A stretch of 22,623 nucleotides of DNA from a virus, in the IMG/VR virus record IMGVR_UViG_3300021507_000010, positions 1 to 22,623 of that record, one strand, 5' to 3'. Positions 6,114 to 15,735 of this stretch are shown here, in pieces (the first letter of the stretch is position 1; each line of letters opens with the position of its first letter). The notes under the pieces are model-generated. The model saw only the letters and a program-made list of their open reading frames with translations, ran no database searches and was not told the DNA's origin. The position numbers were made by a program, and so were the translations under genes.

Positions 6114-7292
6114 ATGAGTAAGAACGCAACGGGCTCTCAGTCTTACGTAGCAGTACTTAAGCAAGACCCTACAAAACCACGTGAAATACCTGTTAATCCT
6201 GTTATGCAGATGGTCAACTTTGACGCTGACACATTGGCGATGGAACTTGATACAGGCACTTCTAACCATATTCGTCCAGATAGAATGACTGCAGACCTTA
6301 ATGTAAAAGGTTTTACAGTAGGTGGCGGATATTCCTTTGAATTCCAGTTTGAGAATAGTCTTGCTGATGAACTCCTACAGGCTTTCTTGTGGGCAAAGAA
6401 CTGGTCTACTCCTTGGGTAGATGTTGATGTTGCGGGAGCGGTTATTACAGCAGCCGGTGTTTGGGATATGTCCGGAGTTGTTTCGCCCCCTGAAATCACT
6501 TCAGGCCAAGGATTCAAACTTTCCGGGACTGGAAATAGTGGTGAAAATGACGGTTTTTATTACCTGACTGAAGTATCAACAGATACCTTTCAGATGGAAC
6601 CACCTCCCAAGGCTGATGAGACCTTGGTTGCAGGCGCTGTACTGACCGGTTCTATGATCCGAAATGGCTCTGTATATCAGCCGTTTTTCATTGAAAGAGG
6701 TCACCTTGATGTTAGCCAGTATTTCAAGTTTGTTGGAATGTCTGCTAACATTTTATCATTGGATTTCCCTGACCAGGATGACGTTACAGGTTCTTATGAT
6801 TTTGTAGGGCTTTTCAGAAAAATTGAACCAGCAGTTGAAGCTGGAGCTACATATACTCAGCCAACAAACAGCCCTGTATTTTCTACTTCTAACAATATGC
6901 CTCTTGCATTGATGGATGGAGTACCTCTTGAAAGCTGTTTTATCAAAGAGCTGGATATGGAGCTCAATAACAACGTGACTCCAAAAACAGGCATTGGCGT
7001 ATATGGGGCATGCGCCACCAATGCTCATCGTCTTAGCATATCTGGAAAGATTAGCCTTTACTTTGAAGATGAGACAGTACAAACTCAATTTGAACATGGC
7101 ACACCGCTTTCCATTGCATGGGTAGTTGAAGATGCTAACGGGCATGGCTATATGTTCAGGCTTCCAAGAATTAAATATGACACAGCAAAGAATAATGTTA
7201 CAAGCGTAGATGATGATGTTATGGATGATGCCACATATGTAGCAACAGCCGATCCAGATACTGCTTGCATGATTCAGATAGACAAATTCTAA
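6114..7292 (+). CDS. Major tail tube protein
   Basis: 392 residues, ATG 6114 with a strong AAGGAG site. The beginning (VMQMVNFDADTLAMELDTGTSNHIRPDR) and the repeated beta-strand pattern with GGGYSFEFQFEN fit the phage tail tube family (Phage_tail_3/TTP-like). Two related halves are likely: an N-terminal tube fold (about 20-215) and a C-terminal one (about 245-392, with SFCIKELDMELNN-like strands and RLSISGKISLYF). A middle segment (about 100-190) seems inserted and may form a surface domain. The length is greater than that of a simple tube protein (about 150-250 residues). The gene precedes the chaperone and tape measure, the conserved order for long tails. No sheath gene is present. Confidence 0.75.
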   Translation: MSKNATGSQSYVAVLKQDPTKPREIPVNPVMQMVNFDADTLAMELDTGTSNHIRPDRMTADLNVKGFTVGGGYSFEFQFENSLADELLQAFLWAKNWSTPWVDVDVAGAVITAAGVWDMSGVVSPPEITSGQGFKLSGTGNSGENDGFYYLTEVSTDTFQMEPPPKADETLVAGAVLTGSMIRNGSVYQPFFIERGHLDVSQYFKFVGMSANILSLDFPDQDDVTGSYDFVGLFRKIEPAVEAGATYTQPTNSPVFSTSNNMPLALMDGVPLESCFIKELDMELNNNVTPKTGIGVYGACATNAHRLSISGKISLYFEDETVQTQFEHGTPLSIAWVVEDANGHGYMFRLPRIKYDTAKNNVTSVDDDVMDDATYVATADPDTACMIQIDKF

Positions 7293-7319
7293 TTAATCCA
7301 TAATCACAGGAGATTTACT

Positions 7320-7703
7320 ATGGACTTTCAAGAAGCATATGCAGAGGATAAAAACGCAGCCACTAAAGGCAAATGGATGGTTACACAAGCTGGTTTTGAT
7401 GTAAAAGTAGCTAAAATGGGTAATCCAGTATATATGGCAGAATTGACAAGGCTTCAAAAGCCCCATTTGGCTGCATTGCGATCTTCAGCAGACACTAGTG
7501 AATTGCTTGACAGTATTATAATTCAAGCTATGTCAACTCATATCTTGTTTGATTGGAAAGCTGAATCTAATGGCAAACCGATAAAATACACTCCAAAATT
7601 AGGTGCTCAATATTTGACTGAATACCCTGAATTCAGAGAAGACATATCAGAGCTTGCATTATCTCGAGCTAATTTCAAACCAGAGGTGATTGGGAAAAAG
7701 TAG
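7320..7703 (+). CDS. Tail assembly chaperone, short form (G-like)
   Basis: 127 residues, ATG 7320 with CAGGAGAT upstream. The protein is mainly helical and has no membrane segment. Between the tail tube and tape measure, this is the place of the lambda G-like chaperone, which binds the tape measure and recruits tube subunits. The frame stops at TAG 7701-7703 right after the A-rich stretch GGGAAAAAG (7692-7700), where a -1 frameshift would make the longer G-T protein described in the next entry. The short form should be the more abundant one. Confidence 0.75.
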   Translation: MDFQEAYAEDKNAATKGKWMVTQAGFDVKVAKMGNPVYMAELTRLQKPHLAALRSSADTSELLDSIIIQAMSTHILFDWKAESNGKPIKYTPKLGAQYLTEYPEFREDISELALSRANFKPEVIGKK

Positions 7704-7963
7704 CAGAAGCCATGCTGTGGTACCGTAAGCATGGCCATAATGTTGATTGGTACTTGAGAGTAGCTGCTAAAGGGGCTCATGTCAAGGCATTAGACACTGA
7801 GCCTCACCTAACTCACTGTGAATTATTCTATTATAACATGCATACTGCATGCGGCAATGATATAAATAAGATAAAATCTTTTTGCGAGTTGCATCTAATG
7901 ACGTTTGATGAAATTATAGAATCCTTATATATACTACAGGACATATCCTTTAGGGTGAATTGA
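7700..7963 (+). CDS. T-like part of the G-T chaperone, made by -1 frameshift
   Basis: The frame continuing from G in the -1 register reads VAEAMLWYRKHGHNVDWY and on to TGA 7961-7963, adding 87 residues to give a G-T fusion of about 214. The -1 frame is closed by a TAA at 7670-7672 and the 0 frame by TAG at 7701-7703, so the shift must occur within about 30 nt. The candidate site is GAAAAAG (7694-7700), where the two lysine tRNAs can slip back one base, with a stop codon next. An ATG at 7712 is in the same frame but has no good ribosome site, so independent translation is less likely. The T part is helical with a few Cys and His (about four each). Lambda-type G/T frameshifting is the precedent. 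Confidence 0.65.
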   Translation, partial: VAEAMLWYRKHGHNVDWYLRVAAKGAHVKALDTEPHLTHCELFYYNMHTACGNDINKIKSFCELHLMTFDEIIESLYILQDISFRVN

Positions 7964-9708
7964 TGCCAGTAATTCAATTAGAATTAGATTCCAAAGGCGC
8001 GGTAAAGAGTTTACAGAAGTTCGATAAAGCTGCGGATGTAACTTCTAAAAAAGTTACTGCTAATTTCAAGAAAATACAAATAGCAGCTGCAGCAATGGCT
8101 GCTGCTGCTACTGCAGCTGTGCTTGCAATTGCTAAATCATCTTTGGATGCTGCAGCACATATGCAAGAGGCTAGAAACAAATACGCTCAAGTATTTGAAG
8201 GCATGACTGCTGAGTCCGACGCGTGGGTTAAAAATCTTCAAAATAATTATGGATTGTCTGAATATGCTGCAACAGAGTACCTATCTGCAACAAAAGCTGT
8301 CTTGGATGGAACCAAGATGCAAACTGCAGAAGCTGCTAAACTAGCTAATAAGCTTGTATTAGTTGGTAATGATTTAGCTTCATTTCATGATAAACCTGTT
8401 CAACAGGCAGTCAAAGCAATGACGTCTGCTTTAACCGGTGAATATGAAGCTATGAAGCAGTTTGGCATAGTAATTAAAAAGACTGAAATAATTCAAAGAG
8501 CTATGCTTGACAACAACCTTAAAAATAAGGATGCTGTCACTCAAGCAATGGAGGCACAAGCAGCATATGCCCTTATAGTTGAAAAATCTGGTAAAGCTAT
8601 AGGCGATACTATTAGAAGTCAGGATACATACACTTTTCAACTTAAACAGTCTAAAGCTTTAATAATGAATTTGAAAGTAGCAATAGGAGAGCATTTACTT
8701 CCTTATGCAACTAAGATTTTAACCATTACAAATAAGTGGATAAAAGCCAACCAAGGCCTAATAGATGTAAAGCTTGATAAGTTTTTTGAAAATGCAGGAC
8801 AAATGGTTCAGCAGTTTGCTAAAGCAGTCAGCTGGGCCTATGATAGAATGGTGGCATTCTCTAATTCTCTTGCATTATTTGAAGCAGTAGGAAGCGATCA
8901 ACTATCGTGGTTTGAGTATGCCACTATGAATGCCAAAGAAGCTGCAGAATGGTTGGACAAGCATCGCGAAGTCGTTGAAAAAGACACAGATGCAGTATCA
9001 AAAAATGCAGAAGAAAATGCAAAATTAAAAACTAGTCTTGACATTGTAAATGAGGCTGTAGAAAAATCATCTAAGTCTATGGATAGTTTGGCAGATAGCA
9101 CAGAAACTGCTGCAGATAAATCTAAAGATTTAGCTAGTTCGCTTAAAGATGAAGTAACGCCAGCTGTAAAGAGCTCGGTAATACCGTCAGAAAAAGAGTT
9201 AAAAGAAGCAGTAGAAGCTGTATCAAAAGCTGCTAAAAGCTCTGTAACTGAGCTAACTAAGCAAGCAGATGCAGCAAATAAAGTAGCAGCTGCTGCTAGG
9301 AGCATACAATCAGCTTCAAGAACTGCAGAAGGCACTTATAAAGCTTCAAAAGCGTGGTCAGGCGGGACTCATACTTTTAGTGGCAGTAGCTTTGAAAGTA
9401 CTCTTTCAAAAGAGGAGTTGGCGATTTATCGGTCTATGACTCCAGCAGGCAGAGGAAATGATTTTTATAAAACATATGGGAATCAACCTCAATTAGGCCC
9501 TAGTATGGGGGGTGGGAATTCTCACGATTATCTGGATAGGATTCAGTTACAGCATGACTCAGCGAGGGCTTATATAGAAAGGATGAGAAAGCAAGGTAGC
9601 TCTGCTGGCTGGTCTGGTCAAAACGTTTTTAATTTTAACCAGCAGGTATCGCGCTCGGACATAATGAATATTACAAATTCTCAACAGACTAATGGAGCTC
9701 GTGCATGA
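7963..9708 (+). CDS. Tape measure protein
   Basis: 581 residues from ATG 7963 (AGGGTGA at 7952-7958); a TTG at 7960 is also open but less likely. The N-terminus (VIQLELDSKGAVKSLQKFD), an alanine-rich hydrophobic segment at about 40-60, and the conserved SLDAAAHMQEARNKYAQVF and YEAMKQFGI regions are typical of tape measure proteins. The remainder is long and helical with many Ala, Lys and Glu, including a Lys/Ala/Ser-rich stretch near 360-470. The C-terminus (about 510-581) is Gly/Asn-rich. The length would give a tail of roughly 85-90 nm, using the usual 0.15 nm per residue. No lysozyme or peptidase domain is visible. Its stop overlaps the next start (ATGA). Confidence 0.9.
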   Translation: MPVIQLELDSKGAVKSLQKFDKAADVTSKKVTANFKKIQIAAAAMAAAATAAVLAIAKSSLDAAAHMQEARNKYAQVFEGMTAESDAWVKNLQNNYGLSEYAATEYLSATKAVLDGTKMQTAEAAKLANKLVLVGNDLASFHDKPVQQAVKAMTSALTGEYEAMKQFGIVIKKTEIIQRAMLDNNLKNKDAVTQAMEAQAAYALIVEKSGKAIGDTIRSQDTYTFQLKQSKALIMNLKVAIGEHLLPYATKILTITNKWIKANQGLIDVKLDKFFENAGQMVQQFAKAVSWAYDRMVAFSNSLALFEAVGSDQLSWFEYATMNAKEAAEWLDKHREVVEKDTDAVSKNAEENAKLKTSLDIVNEAVEKSSKSMDSLADSTETAADKSKDLASSLKDEVTPAVKSSVIPSEKELKEAVEAVSKAAKSSVTELTKQADAANKVAAAARSIQSASRTAEGTYKASKAWSGGTHTFSGSSFESTLSKEELAIYRSMTPAGRGNDFYKTYGNQPQLGPSMGGGNSHDYLDRIQLQHDSARAYIERMRKQGSSAGWSGQNVFNFNQQVSRSDIMNITNSQQTNGARA

Positions 9709-10070
9709 AGTTTATAAAAGGTGCAGTACAGGTCGAGCTGTCTTGTCCCGCCCAGTTCCCTCAAAGCGAAAATGTAAAGCTAGTTCAGGCTAAGGATTAT
9801 TCTAGCTCTGGAATAAAGCATTCTGAGGATTTTAGTGTTAAAAGTGGAACGGAGAATTTTGTATTTTCTGATATGCCTACAGACGATTACCTAAAACTTC
9901 TTGAGTTCTTTGTAAATGAAGCTAATGGCATGATGGAAGAATTTGAGCTTGTGGATGATTTAGGAGTTAGTAGAATGGGTACATTTGCTGATCCTGAGAT
10001 AAATTTTAGAAATACCAGCTATGACCTATGGGCTGGAAGCTTTACATTTGAGCAATCAGGTGCTGCATAA
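9705..10070 (+). CDS. Small distal tail / tail tip protein
   Basis: 121 residues, ATG 9705 overlapping the tape measure stop; GGAG lies about 8 bases upstream. It is beta-rich and acidic (for example FVFSDMPTDDYLKLLEFF) with no signal peptide. Its place between tape measure and hub matches a distal tail (Dit-like) or lambda M/L-like tip component, but it is shorter than a full Dit. I do not recognise a family. It likely forms the ring joining tube and hub. Its TAA (10068-10070) overlaps the hub ATG. Confidence 0.5.
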   Translation: MKFIKGAVQVELSCPAQFPQSENVKLVQAKDYSSSGIKHSEDFSVKSGTENFVFSDMPTDDYLKLLEFFVNEANGMMEEFELVDDLGVSRMGTFADPEINFRNTSYDLWAGSFTFEQSGAA

Positions 10071-12577
10071 TGATAACTAATTTACCGGCTGATTTCTTAG
10101 TAGAGCTTAAGAAGTTTTCAAGAAAACCAGTTCAGTTATGCACCTTCCTTATTAATGGGACGAAGTATTATCTGTCTGATTTCCCTATAACCATTGACGG
10201 AAACAAATATGAACCATGGGTTGAATCATGGGGGGAAATTGTAGATAATTCTGATATAGAATCTTTATTCGGTGGTCAAAGTATTGGGATTAGGACTTGT
10301 AATATTGTTCTCTTCAATTCGTCTTTAACATACTCTTTTATTCAAAAATTATTTGGAAGCGGAGTTGAGAACACTCGGGTTGATTTGTACCAGTGGTTTC
10401 AAGGTATGACTAGCCCTCCTGTCCTTATAGACGAGTTCGTTTGTCAGAACCCTATATCCATCTCTGAAAACTCGATGCTAGTTAAGATTGACCTTGTTTC
10501 CCCTCTTGCCGCATCAAATAGGAGGATATTCCCAATTAAAGCCGGGGATAAGCAGTATCCCGTCATCGTTGGGAGGGTATCCGGCGTTCCGCTGATAGAC
10601 CTTGAGACTGGACAATATGTGGTTCTTGGTGAAGATTTAGCTTTTGACCGGTTGGGTACGATAAATTTTGATAATACTGGCAAACTTCCGTCATCTGGAA
10701 CCATCATTATAGATGAAGAACAGATAAGTTATACAACCAGAACAGATACAACTTTAAATATTACAGCAAGAGGGACGGGTGGAACTACAGCTCTACCTCA
10801 TTCAGCCGGATCCATCTCGGTACTTCTTGGTACAAGTTTTCAATATGCGGTTTGTGGTGGGCCTGTCAGTGCTATTGATTCTGTTGTCGCAGGTGGTAGT
10901 GCTGTTGCCGGTTGGGTAGCGCAACCTGCAGGAAACCCAGCCACTGTGACTTTTAGTCAGTGGCCGCCTAATATTGGTATCGGGGTAGGTCTTGCCCCCG
11001 TAAATCAGAATCTTACCCGTATTAATGAAGTTCCTTATAACCATACAAATAATATAAATTATCCTCTTACTTACAGCCAAACTGTTGATAATGATTTTCC
11101 TGTAGGCGGGCACAGCATAGCAGGCGGGTACTTCTACGATGTATCTCCTCCTGTTTCTGCTCCCTCTTATAAAGTCAAAGTAAAAATGTTTTACAGGGTT
11201 TCGGTCTTAGCTACAGATGCAAAATTCCGTATTGATTTTGGTTACTCTACGCATTTAACCCCTTCTGATACTGATGTAATAGGGATTGTTTCAACAGAGA
11301 TAACAGAAGTTCAGACAACATGGGTTGAAGTCCTTGTCGATTGTGGAGTCATAAGTCATGATGAACTTGTCGGTATTGGCACCCCGTATTGGAGATTTGC
11401 CTTTTTAATTGAGTTATTTGGGGCAAGTGGAAGCATTTTTATAATGCATCCTCAATTCATAATCGAAACCAATTACACTGAGCAGATATCCCCTGAGGGG
11501 AAACAGAGAACTTTTATCAGTGAGCCAGTAACTTGTACTGTTACTGCAGGGCATGGGGTCGATGTAACGCCTCCTGTTTTGGTAAGAAACATAATTGAGA
11601 ATAACACTGATTATGGATACCAGATAGACACCACTGACTTTGATAATGAACATAACAGATATAACGCTGCAGGATATTACTTTAATGGGATGCTGCCTGC
11701 TGGTATCCGAACACAGGAACTTATCAAAATAGCGCTGCTTGAGGGACTCGCAAGGCTAAAATATAATCAAGGAAAGATACAGTTTTTAAGCTATTTTGAC
11801 GATGACTTGGAAAGCGTTGATAAAGAAATTAATCTTGATCATATTAGGATACGGGGTCGGTACATTGAGCATTATTCTAGTGGTAATATTAAGAACGATA
11901 TCACAGTTAAGTATGCTTATGATCTATTGACCGGGGATTACACTGGAACGATAAACAAAACAGACGCTGACTCGATTGCGAAGTACACATTAAAAGACGA
12001 CGAAAGGGACTTGATTCTTGTAAGTTCTGCCAGTGTGGCGACCCTTCATGCCGAAAGAATGTTGAAGTTTTTGAAAGACTCTCCTGAAGTCTTTAACGTT
12101 GATATTTTTTTGCCTGAAGGATACGAACTTGAAAAGGGTGACAGGGTTGCATTACCAGATTTTCTGGATAAGAGAAAACTGCTTTTTGGAAACATTCTTT
12201 CGATGACAAGGACTATTGGGCAAGGCAAGACCGGGCTTATTAATTCTTTTCAGGTTATGCTCACAAATTTGGATTATATCTTATTAATGCGCCTAGAGGA
12301 AGAACTTATTCTAGATGATTCTTTACTTGGTTTCTCTCAAAGTATGGAACTGTTTGAACGTCTTGGGATAGATGATAGAAAGTTACTATCAGCGAGAAAG
12401 ATTGTTTATACATTGACCGAACAGTTGGTTTTAGATGATTCAGCATTATATGCTGGGACGAATCTGACCTTGGTGCTGCCTACAGAACAGGTTATTTTGG
12501 ACTCAACAGATATAAAACTTACTGTTTGTGGTGGTTATGGCGATTGCGGATATGGTGAAAAAGGATATGGAGAATAA
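10070..12577 (+). CDS. Tail tip hub / central baseplate protein
   Basis: 835 residues, ATG 10070 overlapping the previous stop as TAATG, with AGGTG about ten bases upstream. Residues 1-175 resemble the N-terminal hub domain of phage tail tip proteins. Residues about 334-470 look like an inserted beta-sandwich. About 480-735 holds a second hub-type part with a helix-rich middle and VALPDFL-type strands. The C-terminal 95 residues carry about four 20-residue repeats built on E-x-L-x-L-D-D-S (for example EELILDDSLLG and EQLVLDDSALY). They end in a Gly/Tyr-rich tail (GGYGDCGYGEKGYGE). Position after tape measure and before the fibre genes supports a central hub that opens to release DNA. No protease or muramidase motif is seen. 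Confidence 0.65.
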   Translation: MITNLPADFLVELKKFSRKPVQLCTFLINGTKYYLSDFPITIDGNKYEPWVESWGEIVDNSDIESLFGGQSIGIRTCNIVLFNSSLTYSFIQKLFGSGVENTRVDLYQWFQGMTSPPVLIDEFVCQNPISISENSMLVKIDLVSPLAASNRRIFPIKAGDKQYPVIVGRVSGVPLIDLETGQYVVLGEDLAFDRLGTINFDNTGKLPSSGTIIIDEEQISYTTRTDTTLNITARGTGGTTALPHSAGSISVLLGTSFQYAVCGGPVSAIDSVVAGGSAVAGWVAQPAGNPATVTFSQWPPNIGIGVGLAPVNQNLTRINEVPYNHTNNINYPLTYSQTVDNDFPVGGHSIAGGYFYDVSPPVSAPSYKVKVKMFYRVSVLATDAKFRIDFGYSTHLTPSDTDVIGIVSTEITEVQTTWVEVLVDCGVISHDELVGIGTPYWRFAFLIELFGASGSIFIMHPQFIIETNYTEQISPEGKQRTFISEPVTCTVTAGHGVDVTPPVLVRNIIENNTDYGYQIDTTDFDNEHNRYNAAGYYFNGMLPAGIRTQELIKIALLEGLARLKYNQGKIQFLSYFDDDLESVDKEINLDHIRIRGRYIEHYSSGNIKNDITVKYAYDLLTGDYTGTINKTDADSIAKYTLKDDERDLILVSSASVATLHAERMLKFLKDSPEVFNVDIFLPEGYELEKGDRVALPDFLDKRKLLFGNILSMTRTIGQGKTGLINSFQVMLTNLDYILLMRLEEELILDDSLLGFSQSMELFERLGIDDRKLLSARKIVYTLTEQLVLDDSALYAGTNLTLVLPTEQVILDSTDIKLTVCGGYGDCGYGEKGYGE

Positions 12578-12580
12578 AAA

Positions 12581-13036
12581 ATGAAAACTGGTTTTATAAT
12601 TGAAGGTACAATTAAACTACGGAATGAAAGAGCAGACGGTAGCATAGTTGAGGTGATTCAAAAGAATTTAGTGGTAAGATGGGGGCTTGAGCAGGTAGCG
12701 TCTTTACTTGCTGGTAACGCTATGCCAGCAAATATGATAACTCATCTAGCTATGGGAGACGATAACACTGCCCCTGCTGATGCCGACACTACATTAGGAA
12801 ATGAATTGAATCGTTCCGCTGTTACTATCACTCAATTAACAGGGGCTGAAAGCAATAAGATTGAATACCGAGTTGTTCATGCTACAGGCGCTATAGTTGG
12901 TGTTTTTAAAGAAGCCGGTTTATTTGACGCTGATTCAGCCGGTAATATGTTCAATAGAGCGGTCTTTGCAGACTTCCCAGTAAATGCGGCCGATACCCTT
13001 ACAGTAATATGGATTGTTGAGGTTAAAAACGTATAA
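12581..13036 (+). CDS. Small tail tip / fibre-associated protein
   Basis: 151 residues, ATG 12581 three bases after the hub stop; GGAG overlaps the end of the hub. The central motif (HLAMGDDNTAPADADTTLGNEL, about 49-70) matches a phage tail protein pattern with A.GDG...P...DT.LG.E, followed by a beta domain with AGLFD and FADFPVNAAD. Such proteins occur next to receptor-binding proteins at the tail tip and probably link fibre to hub. No enzymatic motif is present. The stop overlaps the next ATG at 13036 (TAATG), which implies coupling. Confidence 0.6.
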   Translation: MKTGFIIEGTIKLRNERADGSIVEVIQKNLVVRWGLEQVASLLAGNAMPANMITHLAMGDDNTAPADADTTLGNELNRSAVTITQLTGAESNKIEYRVVHATGAIVGVFKEAGLFDADSAGNMFNRAVFADFPVNAADTLTVIWIVEVKNV

Positions 13037-15735
13037 TGGCTATTTCAAAAACTCCTAATCTTAATCTTAATGTCCCCGACTACCAGACGCCGGATTGGAA
13101 TGTTCCTGTCAATGAAAACTGGAATATTCTAGATAGCTCCCATTGCACCTGTCCTCAGCTGGCGTTGAGGTTGTTGGATGTGGAAGTTGTAGATGTCTTT
13201 ATATACGATACTACTAAGGACTCCGATGGTGGAGCATGGGTGGATAATTGCTCTAGAACATCTTGGTGCAACGAACCCTTAGACACAGCTATACGTGGGA
13301 AGACACGAGGTTTTCCTAGAATAGTCGCTATCGTCTTGGAGGCCACTAAGCTTACTATTTACGATCTTACTGATCCAACTGTCCCAATGTGGATGGTCTT
13401 CTTAAGAGTGGCAGGCAGTCTAGCCGATGGCGCAATATGGGCGGATGCAGTCACCGGGCGCTGTGTTACGGCTTTTGATTCTACTATTTGTATCGGAACG
13501 GATGACGTTTCCTCTAGAGGTGGAGTTAGAGCTATTTGCTTTAGCGAGGATACTGCTGAATTGTACGGTGATAGTAGTTATAGACATTACAATGGAGGTA
13601 TAGCAGAGAGGAATGTTGCTGGTACAGGTTATCTATCCGGTGCGTATACTGCTGTAGAGAGACATGCTAATGACATAGCTATGATAAAAGGTGAAGTGTT
13701 GAGTAGACCAATTATCGCTATAGCCACACTAAGTTCTGTGTACATTATAAACAGTCCTACAGGGGTTATTCATGGATCTGGTACTGGATCCTATGGAAAA
13801 GTATCCTTTTTTAACGGCCGACTAACCGCTGCTAGATCAAATGTACCTCGTATACACGTATCATCTGATTTTTTGACGGATAATTTTCCTTATATTACCT
13901 ACAGAGAAATCTCTACTCCTGCTATTCTCCCTCAAATATGTAGCGGTCTAGTAGGCACCCATGGAGGAGGGCATAACGGATTAGTCCTGTTGGAGGAAAA
14001 TATAGAAGCGCCTGAAAAGGGTATGGTTAATTATATAACGGGCACTTATCAATCAGGGTGGATGCAGGGCGATATAAAAGGAGCATGGCTTGCTGATACT
14101 GAGGAAGGTGCTGTTTATGAAAACCATATTGTTGATCCCGGTTTTGACGATGCAGGTGCATGGAGTACAAACGCAGCTTATATTGTTGATGGAGGAAAAC
14201 TTACAGGGGTACCCGGAAACTCTGCCAATGCAAGCAACATTGGCCTTATTCTTAAACTGACTGTTGGTAAGAGCTACACTGCGACCTTCACAATAGATAG
14301 TATTAGTGTTAATAGAGTGTTTTTTAATCAGGTCGGAGGACCTAATGGAATCGTTAGAACGGCTCCAGGGACATATACAGAAACCTTTGTGTTGGATGCT
14401 TCTACAACGAATGTCGGAATATACATTAACAACACTGATGCAGTCATTGACAATTTCACGATCATAGAAATGGTCGCAGATCGTTCAGTAAATGAAAACC
14501 CTCTTGAAAATATAGGGACTACTGTTACCCGTACTCCGGTTAATACAAATGCAGAGCTTATGGGGTACACTGGCTTCACTCAAAATGATTATCTCATTCA
14601 GGCTCACAACAATGATTTAGATTTTGGAACAGATGATTTTTACGCTATGGCATGGGTAAAGACCAATACTACAGGAGATAACTATATTATTTCGCTTGAT
14701 GAAGCAACCACGAATAACGCTAATAGGTTATTTATTTATTGTGCAAATGGGATTCCAACTATAATGATTGGAACCATTCTTGTTCAGGCCACAACTTTAA
14801 TTGATAATGATAAATGGAGTTTTATAGTAGGCTATCGAAAAGATGGGATTTTACATATTTCTGTAAATGGGGAAGAAGAGGGAAGTATTGCGAACTCTAC
14901 AGATATTACAAATTCAGCTCATGAATTAGTAGTAGGTTCAAGAAGAGATGAAAATACACCTTGGCTTGGTTCTTTATCCCTTGTACGAATGGGGAAGGGG
15001 GCTCCTTCAGATAATCAACTAAAGAAAATTTACGAGGATGAAAAAAGTTTATTTGATGCAGGAGCCCAATGTACTCTTCAATCTACTTCTGGTCATATTA
15101 CTTGTATGGAAGGCTGTGAAGGAGAACTTTATCTAGGAACAACAGCTGGATCGTGTGTTCTTGATAATTTGGTAAGCTCCTCGTTAACAGTATGCGAGAA
15201 AGATGTAGATGGAAACATCGTTTGTAGTGATGATAAGCTTTTCAAAGCTATTTCTGCTAATAAAGGTGCCGTACTTAGTGGGTTGAGTGACGGGGCTGTA
15301 CTAGACTCTCCAGAGTTCAATACTAAGGTAGAGGTGCTAGAGCTTCTTGATAGAGTAGATACTATCGAAACCGCTATGTCCTACAACTTCGAGAAAGTAA
15401 AAAATCTACTGGATATCAGCGATACCTATCAACCTATCGTTTCATTAGCTACAGATAGACTATGTGAAGGGATATACGAAATAAAAGCCTCTGTGACTTA
15501 CAGCTATGATAGGACTACCAAGTCATCGTTTTTTAGATGGAGGCTAGATGGCGGTGCATGGGAAGAGATAAAAAAAGAGGCTAAGGATATTACAGATATT
15601 ACAGTCTCGTCTTTTTTCTATCCCACACAATTAAGTAGAGGGGTTCATGTTTTAGAAATTGAAGGGAGAAAGGAAAGCGGTGGTGGAACCTTCGATATAT
15701 TATTTGCTAATGCTATTATTGAGAGGAAGAAATGA
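13036..15735 (+). CDS. Large receptor-binding protein with propeller-, CBM- and LamG-like parts
   Basis: 899 residues. The N-terminus (TPNLNLNVPDYQTPDWNVP, then VNENWNILD) is the common attachment motif of phage tail appendages. Residues about 40-345 look like a repeat-strand domain, possibly a beta-propeller, with the phage motif SGWMQGDIKGAWL near 339-351. Residues about 361-476 resemble a carbohydrate-binding jelly roll (DPGFDDAGAW, then ITGTYQ-type strands). About 508-673 is a LamG/ConA-like domain (DDFYAMAWVK, HISVNGEEEGS, LVVGSRRDE). About 764-799 is helical, and a final beta domain closes it. It has many Cys. It probably binds cell-surface glycans; two sugar-binding modules suggest avidity or two receptors. 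No catalytic residues are evident, so a depolymerase is not claimed. Confidence 0.7.
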   Translation: MAISKTPNLNLNVPDYQTPDWNVPVNENWNILDSSHCTCPQLALRLLDVEVVDVFIYDTTKDSDGGAWVDNCSRTSWCNEPLDTAIRGKTRGFPRIVAIVLEATKLTIYDLTDPTVPMWMVFLRVAGSLADGAIWADAVTGRCVTAFDSTICIGTDDVSSRGGVRAICFSEDTAELYGDSSYRHYNGGIAERNVAGTGYLSGAYTAVERHANDIAMIKGEVLSRPIIAIATLSSVYIINSPTGVIHGSGTGSYGKVSFFNGRLTAARSNVPRIHVSSDFLTDNFPYITYREISTPAILPQICSGLVGTHGGGHNGLVLLEENIEAPEKGMVNYITGTYQSGWMQGDIKGAWLADTEEGAVYENHIVDPGFDDAGAWSTNAAYIVDGGKLTGVPGNSANASNIGLILKLTVGKSYTATFTIDSISVNRVFFNQVGGPNGIVRTAPGTYTETFVLDASTTNVGIYINNTDAVIDNFTIIEMVADRSVNENPLENIGTTVTRTPVNTNAELMGYTGFTQNDYLIQAHNNDLDFGTDDFYAMAWVKTNTTGDNYIISLDEATTNNANRLFIYCANGIPTIMIGTILVQATTLIDNDKWSFIVGYRKDGILHISVNGEEEGSIANSTDITNSAHELVVGSRRDENTPWLGSLSLVRMGKGAPSDNQLKKIYEDEKSLFDAGAQCTLQSTSGHITCMEGCEGELYLGTTAGSCVLDNLVSSSLTVCEKDVDGNIVCSDDKLFKAISANKGAVLSGLSDGAVLDSPEFNTKVEVLELLDRVDTIETAMSYNFEKVKNLLDISDTYQPIVSLATDRLCEGIYEIKASVTYSYDRTTKSSFFRWRLDGGAWEEIKKEAKDITDITVSSFFYPTQLSRGVHVLEIEGRKESGGGTFDILFANAIIERKK

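Noticed and set aside
7712-7963. T-like ORF as an independent gene from ATG 7712
   Set aside because: No good ribosome site is seen, and the -1 frame is open back to 7673 with sensible residues before the ATG, fitting a G-T frameshift better.
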